In this document: piece by piece, positions 7,319 to 15,475 of the stretch
How the letters are laid out: the number at the start of each line of letters is the position of its first letter
Numbering within the stretch: the first letter of the stretch is position 1
From: Clostridium thermobutyricum
GTDB taxonomy: Bacteria; Bacillota; Clostridia; Ch29
Length of the DNA: 64,000 bases
Direction of reading: 5' to 3'
NCBI GenBank assembly: GCA_016842005.1
Contig: JAENYD010000010.1
Span: 1 to 64,000, forward strand
Notes under the pieces: generated by a model
The model's input: the letters and a program-made list of their open reading frames with translations, nothing else
Databases searched by the model: none
What the model was told of the DNA's origin: nothing
Position numbers and translations under genes: made by a program

Positions 7319-8899
7319 TTACCTGCTGTAAATCAATACAGATCTGGTTATTGCATCCCACTTGACTTCAAATCCCAGGACTTCGGAAACAAAACGCAGG
7401 GGAACAAAAGTCCTGTCATTATAGATTTTAGCAGGAACGTCAAGTTCCACCAGTTTGCTATTCACAGATGTCTCTGTACTTCCTATGTCAAAGCTAATAA
7501 CCGTATCCTCCCTTATAATTTCAACAGTATAGGTTTCAGGGTGCCATTTTACCAGTGCTCCCAACTGTTCGCAAAAGCTTCTGACAGGTATAAGGGTGCG
7601 ACCTTCTGTAATAAATGGTTTCGGGTCGAATTCTCCAACATGTCCATCAACATATACTTTAAGTTCCGCATTATAATCGTAGGTCTCCAGTCCCCCTCCA
7701 CCGGTAGTAAACCGCCACGCCTTGGAGAACTTTTCCTCTTCACCATCAATATACCTTATTATCCCTCTCATTTCAACCTGGTACCCGGTATATGTATCAA
7801 GCTCAGATTCAGGGATAATGGCAATAGTATTATTGTCGGCAAGCATGGGGTCATTCCGGGCATCAAAAGTATATACATCAATACTTGTCCCCTCGCTGTC
7901 AAACATAGATGCATCCAGCATTTCCACCCTTTCAACCTTATCTCCTGATACAGTCAAGGTTATGGGATATCCGCCCGGTCCCTCGGCCTCGGGATACAGC
8001 CTGAAAGGGTCAGGGTCTTCAAGGCCGCTCCATGTAACGGGTACTCCCGGTTGGTCCTCTGCAGGATACACTATGATATGCTGCTCCAGGTCCAGGTAGC
8101 TGGGAGCCCCCATTTCCAGTACATTGAAGAATCTGTCTCCTTTAACCGCATAACCATATCCCAGGTGTGTAAAGATGGGATTCAGTATGGGCAGTCTGTG
8201 ATAAAGCGAGTCTATCCAGTCATCCACAGCTCCTGTGTGATTTCTGACAAAATGAATATTCTCACCAATCATGGGACTAAAATATCCAAAATACTTGGTC
8301 CTGTCCCAGGGAAACTTTCCTGAAAAATACTGGTCCCCTTTATTATTCTCATAATGTCCTGCAGCGGGGTTGCCGGTCAGATATAAGCCGTGATTATATG
8401 CGGCAAGGTTGAGGCTAGCGTTTATTTCAGCAGGCGTTATGCCTACAAGCCTCCGGTAGTAATTTATTCTATCCCTTACTTCATGGTAAAGGGGTGTATC
8501 GGGAATCTCGTCATAGGCCCCTTCTACCACATTAAAACTGAAGGGGGGTGATGATATTTTTACTCCATCTTTCAAAATTACAATTATGGAAACGCTGTGC
8601 TCCCCTTCCGTGAGGCCGTCCTGCGGCATATAATATACAGAGTTCAGCTCATCTTTAAAATCCGCTGCCACCTCAGCATTATCAATACTCATTGTTATTT
8701 TTCCGATATCCTGTGAATGTATGCCTACAATGGTCCAGAGGATCGTCGGTTTTTTCACACCTATATCTCCCTGGGGTGTTGGCGGGTAATACCATATTTT
8801 GCTTTCTTCCCCTTCAACGCCTGTTACTGCTGCGGCCTGGAATACTAACAGTACAATCAGTATTACCAGTATCTTTCTCACCGTGGAGGCCCATCCCAT
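7319..8899 (-). CDS. Secreted CAP-domain protein with C-terminal stalk domain
   Basis: 526 residues with a signal peptide at about 1-28. Residues about 135-275 form a CAP/SCP1 domain (RDRINYYRRLVG, NHGLY, GENIHFV, HLGYGY), the fold of many secreted bacterial and plant defence proteins. The middle holds beta-rich Ig-like sequence and residues about 415-525 a stalk domain (TLIPVRSFCEQLGALVKW, TFVPLRFVSEVLGFEVKW). The protein is exported and likely attached to the envelope. It heads the operon containing degS-degU, which may link a surface protein to that signalling system. Confidence 0.85.
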   Translation of the reverse strand: MGWASTVRKILVILIVLLVFQAAAVTGVEGEESKIWYYPPTPQGDIGVKKPTILWTIVGIHSQDIGKITMSIDNAEVAADFKDELNSVYYMPQDGLTEGEHSVSIIVILKDGVKISSPPFSFNVVEGAYDEIPDTPLYHEVRDRINYYRRLVGITPAEINASLNLAAYNHGLYLTGNPAAGHYENNKGDQYFSGKFPWDRTKYFGYFSPMIGENIHFVRNHTGAVDDWIDSLYHRLPILNPIFTHLGYGYAVKGDRFFNVLEMGAPSYLDLEQHIIVYPAEDQPGVPVTWSGLEDPDPFRLYPEAEGPGGYPITLTVSGDKVERVEMLDASMFDSEGTSIDVYTFDARNDPMLADNNTIAIIPESELDTYTGYQVEMRGIIRYIDGEEEKFSKAWRFTTGGGGLETYDYNAELKVYVDGHVGEFDPKPFITEGRTLIPVRSFCEQLGALVKWHPETYTVEIIREDTVISFDIGSTETSVNSKLVELDVPAKIYNDRTFVPLRFVSEVLGFEVKWDAITRSVLIYSR

Positions 8900-8978
8900 A
8901 TTTTCACCCCTAACCTTATAACGTAAACTATTAATTCTCTAATCATTTTTACGATCCTGCAACATTATCTTCCCCATA

Positions 8979-9743
8979 TTACTTATTACCGGCATGACAG
9001 CAGCACCCTATAGCCCCGTTAAACTGGGGGTAAGGAGGTACTATCACTTCCTTGAAACCGCACTCTCGTTCAACATAATACCGAAAAGCTTTGTTAAATG
9101 CCACTCCTCCCACCAGGACAATCCTGTCACTGTGGAACCGGTCCAGTATGGGCCGTATCCTGTTGAACAACGAATAATTAACTCCTGCACAAAGTCTGTG
9201 GATGTCCTGCCCTTCGGACACATACCCGATTAATTCAGATTCCGCAAATACGGCACATGTTGAATTCAGCTTCACAGGATCGGTATAATGTGCTGTCAGG
9301 TTTTCCAGGGAAATATCCAAAAGGGTTGCCATGTTCTCCAGATACCTGCCGCTGGAGGCTGCACACTTATCGTTCAGAACCATATCGGATATACGGCCTT
9401 TCTTCACCAGCATGACCTTACTGTCCTGACCGCCGATGTCAAGAAGCACGAAGTCTTCTATCCCTGTTTGAAAAACTGCTCCAAGGGCGTGGGCCTTGAG
9501 TTCGGTAATAACCTCCGCACCCTGTACCTTTGCATTGTTCCTGCCATAACCGGTGCTGACCATCTTGTCCACCGGACCAGGCAGTATCCTGTCAAAATCC
9601 AGTACAAGCCCGCCGTCTGCTGTTTTGCTGTAATGCCTGTAAAAGCTCACTGTATCAAACAGTCTCCTGAATACCGGTTCGCCGTCCTGATATACAATCA
9701 GCTTCACAGAACGGCTGCCCAGGTCTATCCCGAGTATTCTCAT
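8979..9743 (-). CDS. Acyl-CoA dehydratase activase (BadF/BcrA family ATPase)
   Basis: 254 residues of the ASKHA ATPase fold: GIDLGSRSVKL at the start, DIGGQDSKV for phosphate binding. The two cysteines that bridge the single [4Fe-4S] cluster of the dimer are Cys127 (NDKCAASSG) and Cys163 (NSTCAVFAESE). These activators use ATP to push one electron into a partner iron-sulfur enzyme. The stop overlaps the partner gene start relationship by four bases with the dehydratase-like gene at 9740-10744, so the two are one operon. Confidence 0.9.
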   Translation of the reverse strand: MRILGIDLGSRSVKLIVYQDGEPVFRRLFDTVSFYRHYSKTADGGLVLDFDRILPGPVDKMVSTGYGRNNAKVQGAEVITELKAHALGAVFQTGIEDFVLLDIGGQDSKVMLVKKGRISDMVLNDKCAASSGRYLENMATLLDISLENLTAHYTDPVKLNSTCAVFAESELIGYVSEGQDIHRLCAGVNYSLFNRIRPILDRFHSDRIVLVGGVAFNKAFRYYVERECGFKEVIVPPYPQFNGAIGCCCHAGNK

Positions 9744-10744
9744 CTTTTCACCTGCTTTATATCCATAAGCATCTCAATAAAGGACTCAATCCTCAGCTTC
9801 GTCCGCGCATCCATTTCCCCCGGTCTGTCTCCTTCTAGTGTAAGTACAGGCACAGGAAGCCTTTCTTTCACCACTATGTCTTCTATACCCCTGAAACAAA
9901 AGGCCTGGGTATAATGAATAATACCGTCAATACCGCGCACCTCTATTTCCCTTTCAATATCCTCCAGCCGGCCCTCCAGGCTATACGGATAGGTATACTC
10001 CTTATATACACGGTATATATCCCTGCCCGGCCCTCCGGGCGCCATGGTAAACTGTCGCTGGACTTCGTTGAAGACCACCCGGGCATCCAGCCCTTCGACA
10101 AAGGTATATATATCCGGAAATATAGGCGGCACACCTATATAACCCAATCTTATCCCCATTGGCTTTTCGGGCCTTTCTTCTATCTCGTCAAGAAGTTTGT
10201 CCAGTTTCCTCTCGAAAAATAAATAATCACCCTCGAAATCGCTGCAGCTAACCTGCCACAGGTGATTTTCAAATCCCGTTACTTTGCTGCCCTCATATGT
10301 CAGCCGGTCCAGACGGCTCACCTTTTCCCTTACCCTGTCCAGGTCTCTTTTTACCCTCATAACCTTAGGGTAATCCACCCCGAAAAACTCCATCAATCTG
10401 TCTATTTCTTCCTTTATCCTGCTTTCGCTCCTGTCTGCAGGATACGAAAAGGGATAATACTTCACGCCTTCCATTTCCAGCACTTCCAGCAGTGCCACCG
10501 TATTTGAACAGTCTCCTTCAATGACACCGATTATATAGTTAAAATCCCCCTGCTCTACCAGGGTAGAATAAATACCCTTTATCCATGCGCAGGAGTTCCT
10601 GGGAAATCCTCTGCGCTCTGCCCTTATCACCAACTGGTCGGGTACCGGGTGGTTGATAAATATATTGTTCAGGTCCACAGGCACCTTACCGGCCGCAAAA
10701 ATCACCTCCACAGGTATAGTGGTGGTAAAGCCTATCTTCTCCAT
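9740..10744 (-). CDS. 2-hydroxyacyl-CoA dehydratase subunit-like iron-sulfur protein (short, single subunit)
   Basis: 334 residues, shorter than typical HgdA/HgdB chains. Visible cysteines include RNSCAW near 52, GDCSN near 79 and QAFCFRG near 283, a pattern of the HgdB/D-component superfamily that bind [4Fe-4S] or a double-cubane cluster. Only one such subunit is present beside the activase. True dehydratases need two different subunits, so this could be a double-cubane-cluster-type homodimer that reduces small molecules, or a dehydratase subunit with a partner elsewhere. Substrate cannot be told. Confidence 0.75.
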   Translation of the reverse strand: MEKIGFTTTIPVEVIFAAGKVPVDLNNIFINHPVPDQLVIRAERRGFPRNSCAWIKGIYSTLVEQGDFNYIIGVIEGDCSNTVALLEVLEMEGVKYYPFSYPADRSESRIKEEIDRLMEFFGVDYPKVMRVKRDLDRVREKVSRLDRLTYEGSKVTGFENHLWQVSCSDFEGDYLFFERKLDKLLDEIEERPEKPMGIRLGYIGVPPIFPDIYTFVEGLDARVVFNEVQRQFTMAPGGPGRDIYRVYKEYTYPYSLEGRLEDIEREIEVRGIDGIIHYTQAFCFRGIEDIVVKERLPVPVLTLEGDRPGEMDARTKLRIESFIEMLMDIKQVKR

Positions 10745-10789
10745 ATATGTATCTCTCTTTTCTGCAATATTTTAATAAGATTATATCAC

Positions 10790-10822
10790 AAACAAAAAAA
10801 ATATGGGAAAACCCCATAATAT
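10790..10822 (-). terminator. Terminator after the CoA-transferase operon
   Basis: TATGGG/CCCATA hairpin followed on the minus strand by a run of eight T. It lies about 140 bases after the CoA transferase stop and just before a TATAAT that may serve the dehydratase-activase pair. Confidence 0.65.
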
Positions 10823-10918
10823 TTAAAGAATATGTAACATTTCAACTTACCCGCTTTGTTCCCGAAAATCATTCGGTTTGTACTCCGCAAAAGTAATATC
10901 AAGGGAGGGAAGGGAGGT

Positions 10919-10948
10919 TAGACAAGACAGGTCCCTGTCCCCTTGTCT
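10919..10948. repeat. Strong hairpin with GGGGACAGG-type motif
   Basis: AGACAAG(GG)GACAGG / CCTGTCTTGTCT forms a 12-bp stem with a three-base bulge and a two-base loop, followed by a second partial copy (TTGTCTGGTCCCC). No T run. It resembles short REP-like palindromes common between clostridial genes; a related GGAATGTCCCC tandem sits inside repeat copy D. Confidence 0.45.
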
Positions 10949-10963
10949 GGTCCCCTTATCTGG

Positions 10964-12226
10964 TTATATTATCCCTTTCCCTTTTAATGCATTGATTTCA
11001 TCTTTTGAATATCCAAGAATTTTAGTCAGGATTTGTTCGGTGTCCTGGCCAAGGTCCGGAGCGCCCCGCCATACCTTGCCCGGTGTTTCGCTGAATTTCG
11101 GGACAATGCCAAAGGCCTTGATTTTCTTGCGGAGGGTCTGGTCTTCATATTCAATGAAATCCCCCCTGCTGTTCCAGTGTTCATCCCGGACAGCATCTTC
11201 CGCAGTATAAACTATCGTACAGGGTACCTTGTATCTTGCCATATGTTCTACAACTTCATCCCCTGTTCTGTCTCCCACCCACTCTATGGTCTTTCTGTCT
11301 AATTCTCTGCCCTTTTCGGAACTTACAGCTTCCACCGACGAAGCACAATCCTTGAAATTATAGTACTCTTCATCCAGACCCAGAGCCTTTATGAAACGCT
11401 TGTAGACACCCGGGCCGAAAGCTCCTATTGCAACATACCGGTCGTCTTTGCTGATAAACAGCCCGTACGGCTGGAAGGCAGCAGCTTTGACTCCTGCCCT
11501 GGTTCTCAGGACACCGGCTTCTGTCCATGATACAAAAGTATCAGACAAAATACGCGCGTTGGCTTCAAACTGTGCCACGTCCACGACCTGCCCCTTCCCG
11601 GTCTTCTGCGCATAAATATATGCTGAAAGGGCACCGAAAACCGCATACATTGCTGATATATAGTCATTGGTCCATGGCTTGGTAAGCATGGGTGATGACG
11701 GTTCTTTTTCTCCGTTGAGATGCATAAAACCGCTGTATGCCTGGCCAATCATGTCATAAGATGCCCTGTCGCACACTTCGGGTATCCCTCCGAACTGAGG
11801 CCTGCCATATCCGCTGACATGAACAATAACCAGTTTTGGATTCGCCTCCATGAGCATCTGGTCTGAAATACCGTATTTTTCGAGCCACACCATATTTTCC
11901 ATAAAGATGTCTGCTTCCTTTATAAGACCCATAAATATATCCTTCACTTCCGGAATCGAAAGGTCCAGCTCCAGGCTCAGACTTAGCCTGTTTCTTGCGT
12001 CCTGCGCCCAGCTGGTGCTTACCTTTTTGCCCCCGTATTCGGCAAAAGGTGCCAGAACACGATAAGTATCTCCATACCCGGGCCTTTCGATATGGATTAC
12101 TTCCGCCCCGAAATCTGCCATCATATTGGCAGCATGAGGCATGGCAACAATACTTCCCGAACTTATTACTCTTACCCCTTCAAGGGGACCAAATTGAGGA
12201 ACCAAATAATTTTTTTTCATTTTCAT
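10964..12226 (-). CDS. Family III (CaiB/BaiF) CoA transferase
   Basis: About 420 residues, from the first of two ATGs after GGGAGGG. Opening GPLEGVRVISSG, DFGAEVIHIERPG, NKRL-like DARNRLSLSLELD and the later FMENM region fit family III CoA transferases, which move CoA between carboxylic acids through an aspartyl thioester. Substrate unknown. It is the last gene of the acd-etfB-etfA operon, so it may activate the acid that the dehydrogenase later processes; relatives of this type work with aromatic or branched 2-hydroxy acids in amino acid fermentation. Confidence 0.85.
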   Translation of the reverse strand: MKMKKNYLVPQFGPLEGVRVISSGSIVAMPHAANMMADFGAEVIHIERPGYGDTYRVLAPFAEYGGKKVSTSWAQDARNRLSLSLELDLSIPEVKDIFMGLIKEADIFMENMVWLEKYGISDQMLMEANPKLVIVHVSGYGRPQFGGIPEVCDRASYDMIGQAYSGFMHLNGEKEPSSPMLTKPWTNDYISAMYAVFGALSAYIYAQKTGKGQVVDVAQFEANARILSDTFVSWTEAGVLRTRAGVKAAAFQPYGLFISKDDRYVAIGAFGPGVYKRFIKALGLDEEYYNFKDCASSVEAVSSEKGRELDRKTIEWVGDRTGDEVVEHMARYKVPCTIVYTAEDAVRDEHWNSRGDFIEYEDQTLRKKIKAFGIVPKFSETPGKVWRGAPDLGQDTEQILTKILGYSKDEINALKGKGII

Positions 12227-12242
12227 TTTCCCTCCCTGTATA

Positions 12243-13259
12243 TTATTTGTCATTATCGACTATTTCTTTTAATTTCTCAGTAAGAATGGGTATTATTTTT
12301 TTGCAATCGCCTACAATACCATAGTCTGCAAAATTGAATATAGGTGCCCGCGGGTCCTTATTTATTGCAATTACGGTACCTGAGTTTTCCATACCAACAG
12401 TATGCTGTACGGCCCCGGAGATACCACAGGCGATATAGAGCCTGGGGGCAATGGTTTTCCCGCTTTGCCCGATTTGCCTGTCTTCAGAAATCCATCCCTC
12501 ATTCACAGGAGGCCTTGTAGCCCCTACCTTTCCTCCGATAACTTCAGCAAGCTGGTAAAGCTTATCGAAATTTTCTTTTGACTGCATGCCTCTGCCTCCT
12601 GCTATGACTATTTCAGCATCTTCAATTTTCTCAGCCACTGTTGTGTCTTTTACCTTTTCAATAATTGCCGTGAGAATATTATCGGGGTCTATTTGGACAT
12701 GCTCAACGATGACCTGGCCTTTCCTGCCCGGGTCCTTTTCGGGTGTACCCAAAACCTTAGGTCTTACTGTAGCCATCTGAGGCCTGTAGTTGGGACACAT
12801 GATTTCAACCATTATATTACCGCCAAACGAGGGCTTTGTCTGTATGAGAATGCCTTCACTGTCAATTTCAAGGTCAATACAGTCGGCCGATAATCCGGTT
12901 TTCAGTCGGGTTGCCAGTCTGGGCGCCAGGTCCCTTCCTATACTTGTGGCCCCCAGGAGCAGAATTGACGGTTTGAATTTCCGGACTAATTGTGTCAGGA
13001 CGTCTGTATATGGGTTTGTTTGATAATTATCCAGTTGATCATTTTCTACTACAATGACCTGGTCTGCACCATATTGAACAAGGTCATCAGCCAAACCTTT
13101 AATATCCTTTCCCAAAAGAAGGGCAGATACTGTATCATCTTTAACGTCTGCCAGTTCTCTGGCTTTGCCGATTAGTTCCAGGGCTACCTCCTGGATTTTC
13201 CCTTCTCTTTGCTCGGCAAATACCCATATACCCTCATATTGATCAATATTCTGCATCAT
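12243..13259 (-). CDS. etfA: Electron transfer flavoprotein, alpha subunit
   Basis: About 338 residues from an ATG after AGGAGGGTGG. The C-terminal FAD domain shows GGRGMQSKENF, GATRPPVNEGW, QIGQSGKTIAPRLYIACG and SGAVQH, typical of EtfA. With EtfB (adjacent, upstream) it carries electrons to or from the acyl-CoA dehydrogenase encoded two genes before. Whether the complex is bifurcating cannot be decided from the sequence alone. Confidence 0.95.
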   Translation of the reverse strand: MMQNIDQYEGIWVFAEQREGKIQEVALELIGKARELADVKDDTVSALLLGKDIKGLADDLVQYGADQVIVVENDQLDNYQTNPYTDVLTQLVRKFKPSILLLGATSIGRDLAPRLATRLKTGLSADCIDLEIDSEGILIQTKPSFGGNIMVEIMCPNYRPQMATVRPKVLGTPEKDPGRKGQVIVEHVQIDPDNILTAIIEKVKDTTVAEKIEDAEIVIAGGRGMQSKENFDKLYQLAEVIGGKVGATRPPVNEGWISEDRQIGQSGKTIAPRLYIACGISGAVQHTVGMENSGTVIAINKDPRAPIFNFADYGIVGDCKKIIPILTEKLKEIVDNDK

Positions 13260-13273
13260 ATCCACCCTCCTCA

Positions 13274-14056
13274 TTAAATCACTTTCTCTGACTTCAGTTT
13301 TGCCAGCAGTCTTTCACAGACCTCTTCAGGTTCGCCCTCGAACATTTCGGCCTTACCTTTGGGCTGGGGAGTGAACAGCCTCCCGACTACAGTAGGGGAA
13401 CCGGCCTGACCGGCATTTTCTTGTGCAATCCCGAGGGTTTCAGCGTTCCAGATTGTCAGCTTTTTTCTTGCGGCCTTCATAATATCAACAGGCTTGGGAT
13501 ACCTGGGCTGGTTAATCTTTTCTGTAACCGTTAATAGAACGGGCATACCGCTCTCAACAATTTCAAATCCTTCCTCCACTTTTCTTTTGGCCCTGACTTT
13601 GCCTTCTATCTCCACACCTTCTACAAAAGTAATTTGAGCAATTCCCAGGCGTTCCGCCAGGCCGGGTCCCACCTGTCCTGTATCGGCATCAACCGCGTGT
13701 TTGCCGCACAGTATCAGGTCAAAACCACCATTCAAATTTTTAATGGCTTCAGCCAGGACATAGGTGGTGGAAAATGTATCAGCTCCGGCAAAAGCCCTGT
13801 CACTCAGGAGGATTGCTTCATCGGCCCCCATGGCAAGGGCTTCTCTTAAAACATCTTCGGCCTGAGGAGGTCCCATACTCATAACCGTTATTGTGCCGCC
13901 ATGCTGTTCCTTGAGCCGTATTCCCTCCTCCAGGGCATTTTTATCATAAGGGTTCATTATCGACCGAACGCCTTCCCTGTCCAGATTGTTTGTTTTCGGG
14001 TTAATCCTTACTTCCTCTGTATCCGGCACCTGCTTTATACATACAACAATATTCAA
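13274..14056 (-). CDS. etfB: Electron transfer flavoprotein, beta subunit
   Basis: 260 residues beginning MNIVVCIKQVPDTEEV, with the conserved EtfB loop DADTGQVGPGLAERLG. It binds the second nucleotide (AMP or FAD) and docks with EtfA. It lies between acd (14 bases upstream) and etfA (14 bases downstream) in one transcript. Confidence 0.95.
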   Translation of the reverse strand: MNIVVCIKQVPDTEEVRINPKTNNLDREGVRSIMNPYDKNALEEGIRLKEQHGGTITVMSMGPPQAEDVLREALAMGADEAILLSDRAFAGADTFSTTYVLAEAIKNLNGGFDLILCGKHAVDADTGQVGPGLAERLGIAQITFVEGVEIEGKVRAKRKVEEGFEIVESGMPVLLTVTEKINQPRYPKPVDIMKAARKKLTIWNAETLGIAQENAGQAGSPTVVGRLFTPQPKGKAEMFEGEPEEVCERLLAKLKSEKVI

Positions 14057-14070
14057 TGTCGGATTCCCTC

Positions 14071-15207
14071 CTATCTAAGAACAGTACCCCCTATAACCAT
14101 CCGCAGTATTTCTGATGTTCCCTCGCCTATTTCGAGAATTTTGGCATCTCTGAGCAGTCTCTCTACAGGATACTCCCGGCTGTAACCATATCCTCCAAAT
14201 ATCTGTATGGCATTTTTGGTAGTTTTCATTGCAACTTCAGAGGCAAAAAGCTTTGCCATTGCCGCATCATTTGAAAATCTTTCGCCTACGTCTCTCTTAT
14301 ATGCTGCCTGGTAAACCAGATTTCTGGCAGCCTGTATTTCCATCGCCATATCCGCCACCATAAACTGGATTGCCTGGAATTTTGCAATGGGTTTTCCAAA
14401 AGCAACTCTTTCCTTTGCGTATTTAATTGCCTCTTCCATGGCATGCTGTGCTATACCTACCCCCATCGCTCCTATGCCAAATCTCCCGCTGTCCAGAGCA
14501 ACCATTCCTATTTTAAAACCCTGCCCTTCTCCTCCCAGCAGATTTTCCTTTGGTATCCTGCAGTTGTCAAATATCAATTCCCCGGTATCCGAACCCCTGA
14601 TACCCATCTTATCCTCTTTATCCCCTATTATGAAACCGGGAGTTCCCTTTTCAACTATGAACACACTTATTCCTTTTGCTCCGGCTTCAGGGTTTGTTTT
14701 GGCCGCCACCAAAACAGTGTCGGCAACGCTGAAGTTTGTTATCCATGCCTTCTGACCGTTAATTACATACTCATCCCCGTCAAGGATGGCAGTTGTCTGA
14801 ATACTTGCCGCATCCGACCCTCCACTGGGTTCTGTCAGTGCAAAGGCCCCAAGCTTGGTGCCGGCCACCAAGTCGGGAAGATATTTCTTTTTCTGCTCCT
14901 CTGTCCCAAAACGTTCAATCGGGTTAGCACACAGCATGTGTGCATCCAGGGTTATAGAAACGCTGCCGCTGCCCCTTGCCAGTTCTTCCAGAGTTATTGC
15001 TTCACAGATTGCGTCTGCCCCTGCTCCTCCATACTCCTCAGGAAATGAGATGCCGAAAAGACCGTTCTCCGACATTTTCTTAATAATTTCCCACGGGAAC
15101 TCTCCGGTCCTGTCCATTTCCATATCGTATGGCGCAACTTCTTTTTCGGTGAAATCCCTTACCATTTTCCTAATCATTTCCTGCTCTGTGGTAAGCCTGA
15201 AATCCAT
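14071..15207 (-). CDS. Short-chain acyl-CoA dehydrogenase
   Basis: 378 residues, full family length. Flavin and substrate signatures are present: ALTEPSGGSDAAS, WITNFSVAD, FGKPIAKFQ, QIFGGYGYSREYPVERL and the catalytic glutamate in EIGEGTSEILR. It forms or reduces an enoyl-CoA using the EtfBA encoded just downstream. Good RBS GGAGG at 11 bases. It is the first gene of the operon and starts 50 bases after a sigma-54 promoter. Exact chain or aromatic substrate unknown. Confidence 0.93.
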   Translation of the reverse strand: MDFRLTTEQEMIRKMVRDFTEKEVAPYDMEMDRTGEFPWEIIKKMSENGLFGISFPEEYGGAGADAICEAITLEELARGSGSVSITLDAHMLCANPIERFGTEEQKKKYLPDLVAGTKLGAFALTEPSGGSDAASIQTTAILDGDEYVINGQKAWITNFSVADTVLVAAKTNPEAGAKGISVFIVEKGTPGFIIGDKEDKMGIRGSDTGELIFDNCRIPKENLLGGEGQGFKIGMVALDSGRFGIGAMGVGIAQHAMEEAIKYAKERVAFGKPIAKFQAIQFMVADMAMEIQAARNLVYQAAYKRDVGERFSNDAAMAKLFASEVAMKTTKNAIQIFGGYGYSREYPVERLLRDAKILEIGEGTSEILRMVIGGTVLR

Positions 15208-15256
15208 ATTGTTTCAACACCTCCGCTAATTATTATTAAATATGCACAATTGTTAT

Positions 15257-15272
15257 TGCAATAACAATGCCA
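15257..15272 (-). promoter_or_regulatory. Sigma-54 (-24/-12) promoter of the acd-etfBA operon
   Basis: Minus-strand TGGCATTGTTATTGCA has the invariant GG and GC separated by exactly ten bases, as in the TGGCAC-N5-TTGC consensus. It ends about 50 bases upstream of the acyl-CoA dehydrogenase start and lies next to a sigma-54 activator gene. Confidence 0.8.
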
Positions 15273-15356
15273 GTATGCATGCAATGGCATTTCCCCGATA
15301 TATAGGGCCTTCAACCAGTTTTAATTTTCCCCTTTTCGGTAAAATATATTATCCAT

Positions 15357-15376
15357 ATGTCTAATATAGTAGACAT
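15357..15376. promoter_or_regulatory. Upstream activator site 1
   Basis: Inverted repeat ATGTCTA-N6-TAGACAT centred about 100 bases upstream of the sigma-54 promoter, the normal range for an enhancer-bound activator. The same half-site recurs in site 2 and over the activator gene's own promoter. Confidence 0.7.
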
Positions 15377-15405
15377 GTGTTCCAGTTGCCGGACTTAACA
15401 AAAAA

Positions 15406-15433
15406 GCACATGTCTAATCTGATAGACATGTGC
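15406..15433. promoter_or_regulatory. Upstream activator site 2
   Basis: Perfect inverted repeat GCACATGTCT-N8-AGACATGTGC, sharing the TGTCT/AGACA core with site 1, 53 bases further from the promoter. Confidence 0.7.
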
Positions 15434-15475
15434 AAATGGCCCGACACTTCCACGGATTTATATAGGGAATATATA

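Noticed and set aside
6647-7948. 433-codon open frame on the plus strand
   Set aside because: It lies opposite degS and the CAP/stalk gene, has low-complexity Phe/Ser-rich sequence and no family similarity; both minus-strand genes carry clear motifs.
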